From NCBI GenBank assembly GCA_002946415.1, contig NJPS01000064.1, positions 100,841 through 164,840 on the forward strand: a stretch of DNA of 64,000 nt, given 5' to 3'. The notes under the pieces are model-generated. The model saw only the letters and a program-made list of their open reading frames with translations, did not search any database and was not told the origin of the DNA. This document shows positions 46,101 to 57,260 of the stretch, one piece after another; the first letter of the stretch is position 1; every line of letters begins with the position of its first letter. The position numbers and the translations under genes are program-made. Origin of the DNA: Rutstroemia sp. NJR-2017a BVV2. Lineage: Eukaryota; Ascomycota; Leotiomycetes; Helotiales; Rutstroemiaceae.

Positions 46101-47576
46101 CTGATCTAAACTCCCATCAAACAAGATCGTCCTCGCTCTCGACACTTATCGAAAACACGCATGCACGAAGTAAGACAGGAAAGCTTGTCCCCACGACCAC
46201 GAACGAGATGCAGATGCGACGCTGGCTGCCAAGGAATGTGCGACATTGACTATCTGCTGTTTCACGGTAGGTTTGTTTGGTTGACGATCAGATAAGTTAT
46301 GGGTTCGTTGGTGCTCTGTCAGAGAAAAAATGTGTCTTGCATGTTTTCTTGCACCCAATTTTCAGTGCGAGAGAGGCGGGACCACTAAGTCTCCACCTTG
46401 TCAGAATCAATCCATTTGAGCCAGCACCATTGGCAGCAGATCAGCAAGTCAAGGTAGAAAGCAACAATATTCCTCAACAAAAACTCTCGTAACAAACACG
46501 TCGCCCTGACCAAAATAAGGTTAGTCCCTCAGCCATTTGTTTTCTGTCTGTCACCTAACATAGTGGACCCCCGATGGCAGATCCCCCTAATCTGTCATTC
46601 TTGACTTGCAGAATCTGCGACAATCCCCGCATTACTAGTACAGTATTGTACTTGGACTTGCCCCGCACGTTTCTCCCGGTCAGGGTCTGATCTGTTTGGA
46701 AACGAAAATCAAATAATTTATCCCCTAAGCTGCCGCCGAAGGACCTCGGTATTGGTAGAACTAATGAGTGGAAGAGGAGTCGAATGTAAATTAATGTACG
46801 TTCATCTAAGATCCGAAACTCTATACTGTATCTTGATGCCCAGTACAGGACGGTATCGAATAGCAAGGGCAGGTAGGGGCAGGGTATGCATCTGAATGCG
46901 GAGATCTGGCCTGATATTGGGGTCCTCTCGGCAAGAAGCATGGAAGAGAGAGGTTATGTTATGCATCACGAGACTTATCCCCGGACATGTAAGTAGATAT
47001 GTAAGTACTCCGTATCGAGTCGAACACAGATCTCCAGCTGGAACGTCCATCACATGGCATACCCTAATCGGTAGTCGAAGCCCGTTCTGGACGAGACATG
47101 TTACTCGGCCAAGATGTTAATATCGTTTGTGTGTCTCATCCGCACGAGCGTTGGCTAGTTGTTACTTAGGGGTGATGTAAGTACACCGCAAGATGTGGCT
47201 GTGCATGAAGAAGAGTCATGGTTAGGTTGGGTTGTACTGGATTGGATTGATTAGAGAGATGGGTGCAGGCAGGCAGGCAGGTGGTGTGTAGTGTAGTGTG
47301 GTGTAGTGTCAGTATGAGTAACTCACCGAGTAAGCAGTACAGCATTAATTACGCCCTCCTCCTTCACATGCGATTCATTAGCACCTTTCCCCGCGCTCGC
47401 GTGTCCGTCGTTCGTTCGCTCGGCATGTGTACGGTACGGGACGGGTAATGCGAATGGGAGTTGGGGAATTGGGGAATGGGAATTGGAGTTGGAGAGAATG
47501 CGGGGTATCTTATCTCTTCTCGGTCTCCACTCTGCTTACCAAGTACAATTAAAGTAGAGACCGAACGACTCATGTG

Positions 47577-47606
47577 TCGGCGTCGGCGTCGGCGGCGGCG
47601 TCGGTG
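47577..47606. repeat. GGCGTC/GGCGGC hexamer repeat
   Basis: Five tandem hexamers, GC-rich, in a gene-poor interval. A second short repeat of GTGCA units follows at 47707-47738. Confidence 0.8.
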
Positions 47607-47917
47607 GATCTTCGTGGAATTGTTATCTGATCCTGCCAAGCTCGTGCACGCGAGCATGCTTGATGCGTGAGGGCTTGCAGCTTTTCTTCGCTTACATTGC
47701 GTGCAGACAGTGCAGTGCAGTGCAGCGCAGTGCAGTGCGGTGTTGTGCTGTCTGAAATCCGAACATGCTCTGCCAAGGATTCACGTCACCGGTTTATGGT
47801 CTTGTGTGTCTTGCTATCGCAAAGCTTGTTGCTGACTTCAACGTTGCATCTGCATTTAGTTATGATTCCATGAAAACACGACGATCATGCCTAGAATTCA
47901 TCGCCCCGTTTGCATGA

Positions 47918-47953
47918 GGAATCATCATAGGAATCATCATAGGAATCATCATA
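47918..47953. repeat. 12-bp tandem repeat AGGAATCATCAT, three copies
   Basis: Three perfect copies of the 12-mer. No function evident. Confidence 0.92.
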
Positions 47954-48675
47954 AGGTGCCTCTTGTGACTGGCAATCTTGCAACTCAGCCTCTCATCACT
48001 TACCACTTACTGCTCGTTAACTTTATACTAAAGTATGTATGACGACGACACGAGAAGAAAGTTTCAACGGAGTATTCGTCGAGCCGGTACGCTACTTCGT
48101 ACATACTTTGTAGTACGAAGTGAGCCTAGTGCGATGAGCCATCCTTAGCATTTGTCAGCTCTTATTTGATAACGATGATTGATGAGCGATGGTGATTCGG
48201 AGATCAAGAACGTTCGTAAGCAGCAACTTGTAGGAATGAATACGTGTGTGCAATTACGGAGTCGACTGCATTGTGATGTGATATGCTTATGAGGTGTTGC
48301 TACGGTTGGAATGAAAACCCGTGAGGTCGTGAGGGAATCTGCGAAAAAGCATGGCCTGCCTGCGTCTGCGGGTATTCTGATCCCAGTCCCGAGTCCGCTT
48401 TTATTACTTTAAAGTAAACTCCTCTACTCCTCTGCCCCTTGCCACCTCCACTTCACTTCCTCATCGGGTAATAATGAGTCCTCTGCAAGTGGAGTGGCAC
48501 AGAGGTAAGGCCAGCTTTGGGTACGATGGCATGACTCTTTTATGCTAAATGAAAAAAATCGACAAAAAAGTAACAAATGTCACGAGAAATTTTCACCCTC
48601 GCATGATTTAGACCGGACTTGTATGTAATGAAATCATATGTTGACTTCAATGTGCGGACCATTGTTGACACTTGT

Positions 48676-48713
48676 TCGTTTCGCTTCGCTTCGCTTCGCT
48701 TCGTGTCGTTTCG
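48676..48713. repeat. CGCTT pentamer repeat
   Basis: Five perfect CGCTT units with degenerate TCGTT/TCGTG edges. Confidence 0.9.
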
Positions 48714-50047
48714 TTTGGGCTCGGTCGGCTCGCAGAGGTGGATGTTGGGTGTTGGATGTTGGTGCGCTCATATCTCCGAACATACCTTGGACTGACACCC
48801 TTTACCGTGTCCTCCCTTCCCTTCCCCTTTTCCCCAATATACATAGTAGACGCTGATATCTCCTATCTGGTATCAACGCACAGGATACAGTCAGCTTGGT
48901 CCGGGTTGGTGATTGGATTCCAAATGTTTCCATGCGGTGCCATGTTGATCTGTAATCTATCCGAGATCAGATTGGAATTAAAGTTGACTTATCCAACATT
49001 GAGCAGAGTCTTCGGTCCATGAATCACTCTGGTCTTGGCTTCAACTTGGCTTGCAATCTGGGCCAAGCAGGGCTGACGAAATATACCTTGCAGCCCATGT
49101 GCTCCGCCACAAACCCTGACCGCGGCAGCCTATCATCGCTTACGCCATGCTTTCCCGTTTGATAGATGTGGTAATGCAATGTTGGAGGGAGAGCGCTTAC
49201 TAAGTAGAGACCAGAAGAAAGCAGAGGCAGAGGCAGAAGGCAGAGAAGTGTGTCACAAGGGAATGGCTCAAGAATGCTTAAGTCAACTTATCTCCGAACA
49301 CGAAAAAGGAAATGTACTTTAGTAAATGCAAATCTAAGGTTAAAGGGAACAGGAAAGGGACTCATCCGAAAGTATATGCATCTTCGTTTAAAGTCCGTCC
49401 TACTTCCTGTCCGTTGTCCGTCGTCCGCCGTCCGCTGTCCTCTGGCTAGACTTGATATTACAGTATTACAGTATTAGACTTGACCAACATCTCAAATCCC
49501 ATACTTCTGCTTCTATACTCGTCTCTTACTAGGTCTATTCGGCCGTGTCACCGTGTCCCCAAAATTTATCCATTTTTGTGTGGATGCTGCAGCCGTACTG
49601 CGTACGTACATGTACCTGTTCCCACCCACCCATCTACCCTTGGAAACGGACTTTTCTACTTTGGAAGAACAGACGGCTTGTGCATACACATACACATACA
49701 CCAAAGTACAATATTTTATATATATCTTTTTGATCTTTCCCCATACTTTTTCTATATCATACCATCCTAAGCTTCTGCACACCGCATAGTTAGCAAACGT
49801 ACTTTAAAGTAATAGTTAGCTATTCCACACCGCACACCGCACACTCATACCCACTCATTGATCCTCTTAACGCTTGGGCGTTCGCCATACAATTTTTGGT
49901 TCTTAAACATCCTCGCGCCCCAGCTAAGAATTATCTACCTACCTCCATAACTCCAGAGCTCCATACAGACATACCAACATACCGACACGCCGATATACAC
50001 ACACCTACACACCTACATACCTATCTACTTACATACCCACCCACAAA

Positions 50048-51258
50048 ATGTCGGGAGCTCTAGACTTACTGAAGGAGCTCGAAAAAGAGACACCCAAGAC
50101 CCGCGGAAAGCCAAGATCTGCAGCAGTCTCAAGATCTTCCTCTATTCAATCGTACGTTAACATCTTTCTCCTGCGCCATTCTGTCCATTTAGCTAACATT
50201 ATATTTCCAGGCGCCGAGGACCAATTCCCAAGCCTCGCCCTACGAGTTTGCCCCCCGGGCCTTCGCAGACAGTTTCCTACACTTCGCCATCCCGACCTAC
50301 ACGATCAACCGCCACCACACCACGAACCTCGAATGAATATTCCGACAGATCAAGATCGCAAGGACCAGATTCGCGCAGGATATCCTTCGCAGAACCCCGA
50401 CGACCTGGCGTCAGGCCCGCAACAGTTTTCACCAAGAACGATGCGCTATCCTCTGGCTTCCCCTTCGTACCAAAATTAAACAAATACGGCTTTTCCGAGC
50501 GAGAATGGACACAATTCAACCATGCGCTCTTAGAAGCTGCAGACGTTGCGAAAGTCGGACGCCTTGGATGGATGATGAAGAAGGATAAGATTTGCACAAG
50601 AATAAGAAAAGATCTGCAGTACGGAGGCGACATCAAATCCTTCCTAGCGAAATGGAACAAAGGGTTCCGCAAGCGCGGCTTCATGGTATTATTCGAACTC
50701 CCCTCCGAAACCGCCATCATCGAGCCCGGCGCAACACCCGAGGAAATCAAGCAGGCGAAAAAAGACGCCAAACGCTTCCGCCTGATCGTGCAACCGGGAA
50801 ACACTTCTTCGGCGTCGATTTACTCGCGCGGAAGTATGGCTGAGTCGATGTCGAGAGAAGGCGCGATTAAGAAACATCCAGATGATGAGCTTGCCGCGAG
50901 AGTCAATGCGAGCTTTCCGCAGAATTCCTCGAGACGAAATTCGCCCGTGGAGCTGCAGTTGGGTCGCGCCTCGCCGGATAGCAATCGTGGGGCTGGATCT
51001 GAGAGTGAGGATGGGGAACACGAAGCGAAGAGCGGAGCGGATGGTAAGAAGATGGAGAGTGAACCTACAACACCTGTGCTCGAGACGCCGGATTTTCATG
51101 GGAAGGAAGAATCAGAAAAGATAGCGAAGCCAACTGCAGATGGCGCTGCGGCTACTACTACTACGACTGCGGACGAAATCAAGAACGCTGAGGATGTTGT
51201 TGAAAACTCACCAGCTATTTCCCCCTTAACGGAGGTTCCACAGCCTACAACAGCATAG
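50048..51258 (+). CDS. Conserved fungal protein of unknown function
   Basis: Two exons, 50048-50151 and 50211-51258, with a 59-bp intron (GTACGT donor, GCTAAC branch, TTTCCAG acceptor); 383 aa. The N-terminus starts MSGALDLLKELEKE. A basic, Pro/Ser-rich stretch follows (to about residue 140), then an ordered core (about 145-260: GFSEREWTQFNHALLEAADV, KVGRLGWMMKKDKICTRIRK, GFRKRGFMVLFELP), and a disordered acidic Ser/Thr-rich tail. I recognise the core as a type seen in fungal hypothetical proteins but cannot name a domain or function. No signal peptide or membrane segment. It is preceded by a long C/A-rich leader. Confidence 0.85.
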
Positions 51259-51679
51259 AAAGCGTGAATGAGAGCGAGCACACGATTGATCGATCGAATT
51301 GTACATTACTTACGACTTTATGACGGGATATTTAAATGATAATGGGCGAATGTTCGGACTGGATTGGTTGGTTTGGTGGGTGGTTGAACATTTGCCTAGG
51401 GAGTTTATTCTTTTTTTGGATTGGAATGGGGGAGATATATATATATTATGTGCTTGAGGTTGGTTGGTTGGTTGGAGATTCCACTCTGGGAGTTAGAGGG
51501 GGTTTTAGAGGAAGGATTGATTGGTTGATAGAATGGAAGAGACGGATGCATATTTATATTTGGATATGTATGGATGAAAGTGGTTATTCACGTGGAATCT
51601 TGTATATTAGAAGAGATGAGGGAAGATGATATAATGGAATGGGATACAATACAGCGATGTTATTTTGGAATGGAATTGG

Positions 51680-51710
51680 ACAGAACAGAACAGAACAGAA
51701 CAGAACAGAA
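51680..51710. repeat. CAGAA pentamer repeat
   Basis: Six tandem CAGAA units. No function evident. Confidence 0.92.
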
Positions 51711-52037
51711 TATTTCAATGGCTTGATTGATTGAACTGCATCTCATCTCCTCTCCTCTGATGATATGTGTTTGTAACCATGGGGAAGTGAAAGCGGCTGC
51801 GTGGGTTGGTGGCTAAGGGGTTGGCGATTGAGTGTCCGTGTGGGTGCGTGTATGTGTAAGTGTTCGTGTGTGCTGCTTGGGGCGTATTGTTAGTTTGATA
51901 TGGAAGGGCCTTGTAGATCTGAGTGAGTGTAAGTAAGTAAGATTTTTGTTCGTTTATTATTTAAGCTTATATACGATATATATATTACAATATATATGCG
52001 GTTTGTTCAACCCTTTAACTAACCTAGTTAGTTGAAT

Positions 52038-52073
52038 GACTCACTCACTCACTCGCTCACTCACTCACTCACT
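52038..52073. repeat. ACTC tetranucleotide repeat
   Basis: About eight tandem ACTC units with one G substitution. About 760 bp upstream of the laccase start. Confidence 0.9.
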
Positions 52074-52834
52074 TGTGCCGAAGCTGCTGACTTCTGACTT
52101 CTGACTACTGATGAACAAACGTGGCATAGTAGAGGATACCACCGGCATATATATTCAGCCTATCTTGGACAGATAGCAGCTCGTGCAGTCGTGGTGTACT
52201 GTACCCATCATTTTGCTGACCAAGTGAAGACAAGAAAATGAACAGGAACAAGTATATCTTCTAAACCAACAATTCCAACACGCAGCCACAATTTTCACGT
52301 ACCTGACGCCGCCTGTGTTTATAAACGCCAGTGGGTCGTCATTTGCCGCGAAATTTCATTTATTGGTGACCTTCCGAAGACCTCCCTAGATCATTATCTA
52401 ACCCCAAAGAACTTCTTTTGGGACCGGCCCCGCGAACGTTGCCACTCTTAATTTAATCTGCTTAAGTTTCTTCATCGAATCATATTTACATAGGCTGATA
52501 AGTTTGTATAATACCTGACTTGGTTGCGGTTATACTTAGTGGTCAGTCTAGACTCCACTAGCCGACTATATCGATTCATCAGCCGGGCCAGATATAGTAT
52601 TTTATCGAGAAGACTTTTCAGTCGGCCTTTGAATGACATCTCACAGAGATGGATATGAAGTTTTCGAGGTCAAGAGACCGAAATTCGTGCATTTTGTATC
52701 TACAATTAGTGTTACTTATACGCTGGTTACCACAAGTGTTGCCAAAATGAAGATGCCATCCACTTGTCTTGCTTGCTTCAGAAACCACACTCGTTCTACT
52801 CCAAACTAAACTCATTTATCGATATTGTATCAGG

Positions 52835-55134
52835 ATGCTGTTCGCTAAGGTCATATTTACATCATTTCTTGTACCCTCAATATTAGCATTTTCCATACCC
52901 GCCGCGAAGAGAACAACGGCTACAGATGCATCTTCAAACAATGACTCTACCTCAGGTTGTGTTAACAGTGCTTCTTCTCGAAACTGCTGGGATGAAAAAT
53001 ACTCTATAGATACCGACTCGGAGGTTAAATGGCCAAATACGGGTGTGATTGTCCCTGTACGTTTTATGCTCCCAGTATCATCACCTCAATGACCTTGATG
53101 CCAAGAAGCACCCAAGAACTGCACCGAAACGTACATACTTATTAACGAACGTTCAGTATACTCTTATCATCACCAATGAAACTATGGCCCCTGATGGAAC
53201 TGGGCGGTGGATGTTGGTGTAAGTTACCCACTATCTTGTGATTCTTGTCAGCCTTATTACAGCTGACTTGGCATGTCCAGCATCAACGGTAGTTACCCAG
53301 GACCAACGATTACTGCGAGTAAGTACATAGCAAGACCCTTACAAGACATTAACTAATTAACTGGTAGATTGGGGTGATACTCTAGAGATCACTGTTGTAA
53401 ACGAAATGGAAAATGATGGGTGAGAAAGCTGAACACATGTAAATTTCTAGACACTAACACACACTCAGTGTGAGTATGCACTGGCATGGTATCTATCAAA
53501 AGAACACAAATGCTATGGATGGGTAAGACTTCACGGGTTTTCCGCACAACTCTGCTAAATCTATACAGTGTGAACGGTGTTACCGAATGCCCTATCCCTC
53601 CTAGATCTTCTAAAACTTACAAGTTCGTGGCTACCCAACACGGAACTTCGTGGTATCATTCCCATCATGCTGCTCAGTACGGAGATGGTATTCTGGGATC
53701 TATAGTAATCAATGGACCAGCAGCCTTGGATTACGACTATGATCTTGGCCCCATGCCAATCACGGATTTCTACTATCAATCTTCCTACGAAGCGGGGCTG
53801 ATGTCTGTCAAAAACGGCCCACCAGACGCAGATAACGGCCTCATTAATGGAACGAATATGAACCTCGGTGAGACTGCTGGGTACTACAACAATGTCACGG
53901 CACTTATCCCTGGTGCCAAGTACAGACTGAGACTTATCAACATGAGCGTCGATAACCATTTCCGAGTAACACTAGACAACCACGAGTTTACAGTCATCGC
54001 AACAGATTTCGTAGCCATCCAACCTTACACCACACGGTCTCTATTTATTGCCATCGGCCAGAGATACGACGTGATCATAACAATGGACCAAACCGTCGAT
54101 AATTACTGGTTTCGTGCGATCATACCTAAACCACCAGCAACCGAAGCCACGGGATGCGGGAAGAATCGAAATAATGGATCCATTAAAGCTATTTTCAACT
54201 ACCAAGGTGCTTCTATAGCTCATCCTAAGTCAGAGTCCTACGATCTGCCGCAAAGTTGTCTCGACGGAACAGACCTTGTGCCCTGGAACGAGAAGGCCGT
54301 ACCGGAGGAGAAGTTCATCTGGCCGATTGCTCAGGAGATGATTGTTACCGGTCCAGGAAGCCATACCGATCCGCCCGCATCAGCGCCTTTCACATGGAGT
54401 ATCAGTAAGTCAACTGTCTTCGTACGACTTGAATACTGGGAGTTTAACTAATCGCGCGTCTAGACAACACCTTCATGAAAGTCGAATGGGATAATCCCAC
54501 TCTCCAATTCGTGCAGCAGGGGAATACATCTTACAGTCCCCATCAGAGCATCATCGAACTCTCCGGTGCAGCCAACTCCGTAAGCTTCCATTCTCCTCTT
54601 TCCCTCATTCCCCTCTTTCTCTTTCGCTCCCGCTCTCTAACACAACAAACCCAGTGGACCTTCTGGATTATCGTCAACGCCGCTCCTATCCCACACCCTA
54701 TCCACCTCCATGGCCACGATTTCCATATCCTCGGGCAAAAAGCTCACTGCAACTTCACTGACAAGAGTGACCTCAATTTCGCGAATCCACCGCGACGCGA
54801 CGTGGCTATGTTACCCGCGGCTGGATATCTTGTCATTGGTTTCGTGCTCGATAACCCTGGTGCTTGGCTGCTTCATTGTCACATTGTAAGTTCTCACATA
54901 TCCTATCCTGCATTCATTTTGTTTCGTGAAGTGGAAGTGGAGGTGGCTAATTCTTCTTACCAGGCATGGCATGTGGGCGAAGGTTTGGCATTGCAGTTCC
55001 TGGAAAGGAAGTCGGATATTCTGACGCAGGTTGATTTATCTCCCGTAGCGCCAGGTTGCGATGCATGGAATAATTGGTTTGAACATGAGAGGACGCATGA
55101 ACCTTGGAATGTTGAGTTTGACTCGGGCATTTAG
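52835..55134 (+). CDS. Secreted laccase (multicopper oxidase)
   Basis: Nine exons: 52835-53056, 53157-53218, 53281-53318, 53368-53419, 53469-53522, 53569-54404, 54464-54579, 54655-54885 and 54964-55134; 593 aa, all junctions in frame. Signal peptide at 1-20 (MLFAKVIFTSFLVPSILAFS). Copper-ligand motifs are all present: MHWHG (about 128-132), WYHSHHAAQYGDG, HPIHLHGHDF and HCHIAWHVGEGLALQF, with Leu at the axial T1 position, as in high-potential ascomycete-type enzymes. The C-terminus FDSGI resembles the conserved DSGL plug of ascomycete laccases. Many NxT/NxS sites suggest glycosylation. It oxidises phenols and reduces oxygen to water outside the cell, with possible roles in pigment formation, lignin/phenolic detoxification or virulence. 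Exons 2-5 are only 38-62 bp. Confidence 0.95.
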
Positions 55135-55406
55135 ACTTGGTGTGTCTTTTCAGTGTGGCGTTTGGGAGCTTTGCAATCATGAGAAAAGTTCGGTACCCGT
55201 GTTTCTTGTATATGTTTATACATTGTTTCCGAGTCTAGGTGGCTGTTATTAGATGGGAAGATACAGATATGCAGAATCTTCCCCCGTTTAGACATTCACC
55301 AACTCATATTTCACTTATGCCGGCTCGCTTGATATATCATTTAAGCAGTCATTCTACGCGCCAAGTGATGAATGATCGCGGATGTAAGAGTTAACCAACG
55401 ACTATG

Positions 55407-57035
55407 TCAAACGATAGTGATTGTGTAGCAAGCATTTTCATCGTCAAATCTGACTGATTGATAGTCCTGCTCAGAGAGTATACACTCCGTGCAGTCAGAG
55501 TGATCAGGCGTTTCAAACATATCATGAAGCAAAGTATCCAGCGAGTCGGTAGGCTCAGACCATGGCCACACGCTCAAGACTCCTACACGCTCATACTGAC
55601 CGTTTTCCCTTCCTGTTGGCCGGAGAAGAATACATTCCTGGAGTATCCGTCCCTGTCCGCCATACTGATCAAAGTGACCAACAGGCAACAACAACAACAT
55701 ACACGGGTCATAGCAATCCTGATAGTCCCAGTTGACCAATGCCACTAGCTCTGTATGAGCAAAAAAGACGCGTTTCGGCCACGAGTCTTCCGAGAGTGGT
55801 TGCGTGCTTTGCACTTTACAACTCAGAAGGTACTTTGTATCGATAGTTAGAGCCCCACCATTGAAAAACCCAAATGGATCGAGAATAGGAGCGCCATCGA
55901 GAGTGACCACTGCACTCATCACTTCTATATACAGCTTCACGGTGAGCACTGTGCTAAGAGATACCTTCACTATTGCATTTACCGCCAACCATGACCAGGA
56001 TGGCATGTCCGTCACTCTGAGTTCATGCGGATGTACGTTTGGTTTTCGCGTCTCAACCATCCAGCAAAGCTGGCTTTCAAGATTATTCCCCCATAGACCA
56101 GCAAGGTAGGTATAGCCCGTCTCTTCATGAATCCTCCGAGCAATTCCTGCAATGGCGATGGACTTATCTCTTGGGTATGTCAAAGAGCCCGCGGAGTATG
56201 TAGATGCGATGCGATCCCAGCTGTGCCAGAGCGCTCTCTTTGGTAAGTATGAATCTTGCGAAACTAGCTCGGCGGGGATCATATCCGGAAAAGTTTCGCA
56301 TGCTGACTTTTGGGCACATTCCCAAAATATCTGCGAGACTCCGAAATACAGGTTTCTCGGCGCCAAGACTCGCTCTTGCACAACCCAAGCACGCCTTGAC
56401 AGCGGCGCCCTATCGATGTTGATGTACACAAGATCGCGATCTATCAGTTCAAGTATCATTTGCTTGCTGTTGATGTTCGCTATCACCTTGACAGGTCGAA
56501 GTTCGGTTGGATCTCTTGGGAAGAAACAGCCTGTATTGCCGTCGGGGGCGGCTGATGCGGCAATGTTCAAACTGGACATTCCATAAGTCATAGCCATACA
56601 CACAGATTCCCTTTGCCAGTCATTGGAGTCGTCTTGGATAATACACAGCGTATCAATCCACAAAAAGGAAAATCCCATGTCCCGAGCAATCTCAATGGCA
56701 TCACCAAAAGTCTTTGACAAATCTTCGTAAGGGATACTTTCCAGAAGCAGAGAAAGATTGCCACTAAGAAGTCGTAGTATATTGGCATCCCCCCAGCAAT
56801 GGCTCAAAGTTGCGTAGTCGAGACAGTCTTCCAAGTCCACTGACAGACATAAGTGTAGCTTCCCCTTGTCGATTCTGAGCAATCGAGTCGGTGGCACTAT
56901 TTTGCTCCTCCGCGAACATGTGCTGTGGTTTCGGGTACATTCCCTGAGCCATTCTCTAGCAAGAATCATAGATTTTCTACCATCTTCAAGGTACGTTGAC
57001 TCCTTGTGAAGAGGATGGTCTGATCCAGGCTTCAT
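55407..57035 (-). CDS. HET-domain (heterokaryon incompatibility) protein
   Basis: Uninterrupted minus-strand frame. From the first ATG at 57035 it gives 542 aa. HET-domain hallmarks are LDYATLSHCWGDAN, FSFLWIDTLCIIQDDSNDW and RRAWVVQERVLAPR; then MPSWSWLA in the C-terminal half. HET proteins mediate vegetative incompatibility or related programmed cell death. The frame stays open upstream of the ATG (57173 and beyond, up to about 57215) without another ATG, and reads like protein (SADAWYLVLRNNPEERF), so the true N-terminus probably lies in an upstream exon, which may have been lost where the AT-rich element begins at about 57255. The intact frame contrasts with the broken HET gene at 42.6-44.1 kb. 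Confidence 0.85.
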   Translation of the reverse strand: MKPGSDHPLHKESTYLEDGRKSMILAREWLRECTRNHSTCSRRSKIVPPTRLLRIDKGKLHLCLSVDLEDCLDYATLSHCWGDANILRLLSGNLSLLLESIPYEDLSKTFGDAIEIARDMGFSFLWIDTLCIIQDDSNDWQRESVCMAMTYGMSSLNIAASAAPDGNTGCFFPRDPTELRPVKVIANINSKQMILELIDRDLVYINIDRAPLSRRAWVVQERVLAPRNLYFGVSQIFWECAQKSACETFPDMIPAELVSQDSYLPKRALWHSWDRIASTYSAGSLTYPRDKSIAIAGIARRIHEETGYTYLAGLWGNNLESQLCWMVETRKPNVHPHELRVTDMPSWSWLAVNAIVKVSLSTVLTVKLYIEVMSAVVTLDGAPILDPFGFFNGGALTIDTKYLLSCKVQSTQPLSEDSWPKRVFFAHTELVALVNWDYQDCYDPCMLLLLPVGHFDQYGGQGRILQECILLRPTGRENGQYERVGVLSVWPWSEPTDSLDTLLHDMFETPDHSDCTECILSEQDYQSVRFDDENACYTITIV

Positions 57036-57189
57036 GTTCGAAAGTGTGTTCGAAAGTGGTGGTGACGGAAACGTCTTATATGGAATTACCAATAGCGTAA
57101 CTCGAAATCTTTCCTCCGGATTGTTTCTGAGCACAAGATACCACGCATCCGCTGATCCTGTCGTGGGCGACACCGTCTTAGCATGATAT

Positions 57190-57260
57190 AAATCAAGGTG
57201 TGCTCTAAACTATATCCCGCCTCAAAGCACGGCCCACATCAAAGCACACCCTTGTGATTT
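57190..57260. repeat. Imperfect inverted repeat at the edge of the AT-rich block
   Basis: AAATCAAGGTGTGCT (57190-57204) is matched in reverse complement by AGCACACCCTTGTGATTT (57243-57260) with two small gaps, over a 38-bp loop. It lies exactly where normal sequence passes into AT-rich sequence, so it may mark an insertion junction or the remains of a small element. Confidence 0.6.

Larger units (their letters stand above)
45408..50047. other. 4.6-kb gene-poor interval with several short tandem repeats
   Basis: No conserved gene on either strand. It contains the 60-bp repeat, GGCGTC, GTGCA, AGGAATCATCAT and CGCTT repeats listed or noted separately, ACTTTAAAGTA palindromes (about 48410 and 49800) and CCGTCCG units (about 49415-49440). 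The last 250 bp before 50048 are C/A-rich and rich in ACATACC/CTACACA repeats, typical of a fungal promoter and 5' leader. Confidence 0.4.
51259..52834. other. Intergenic between the unknown-function gene and the laccase
   Basis: No gene recognised. Plus-strand 51330-51650 is G/T-rich with TTGGTTGG repeats (3' flank). Two microsatellites are listed separately. 51960-52000 is an AT-rich palindromic TATATA stretch. The last 250 bp are the laccase promoter. Confidence 0.45.

Noticed and set aside
47577..48713. Several regularly spaced short repeats as a possible CRISPR-like array
   Set aside because: The units are 5-12 bp, directly tandem without spacers, in a eukaryotic genome; they are ordinary microsatellites.
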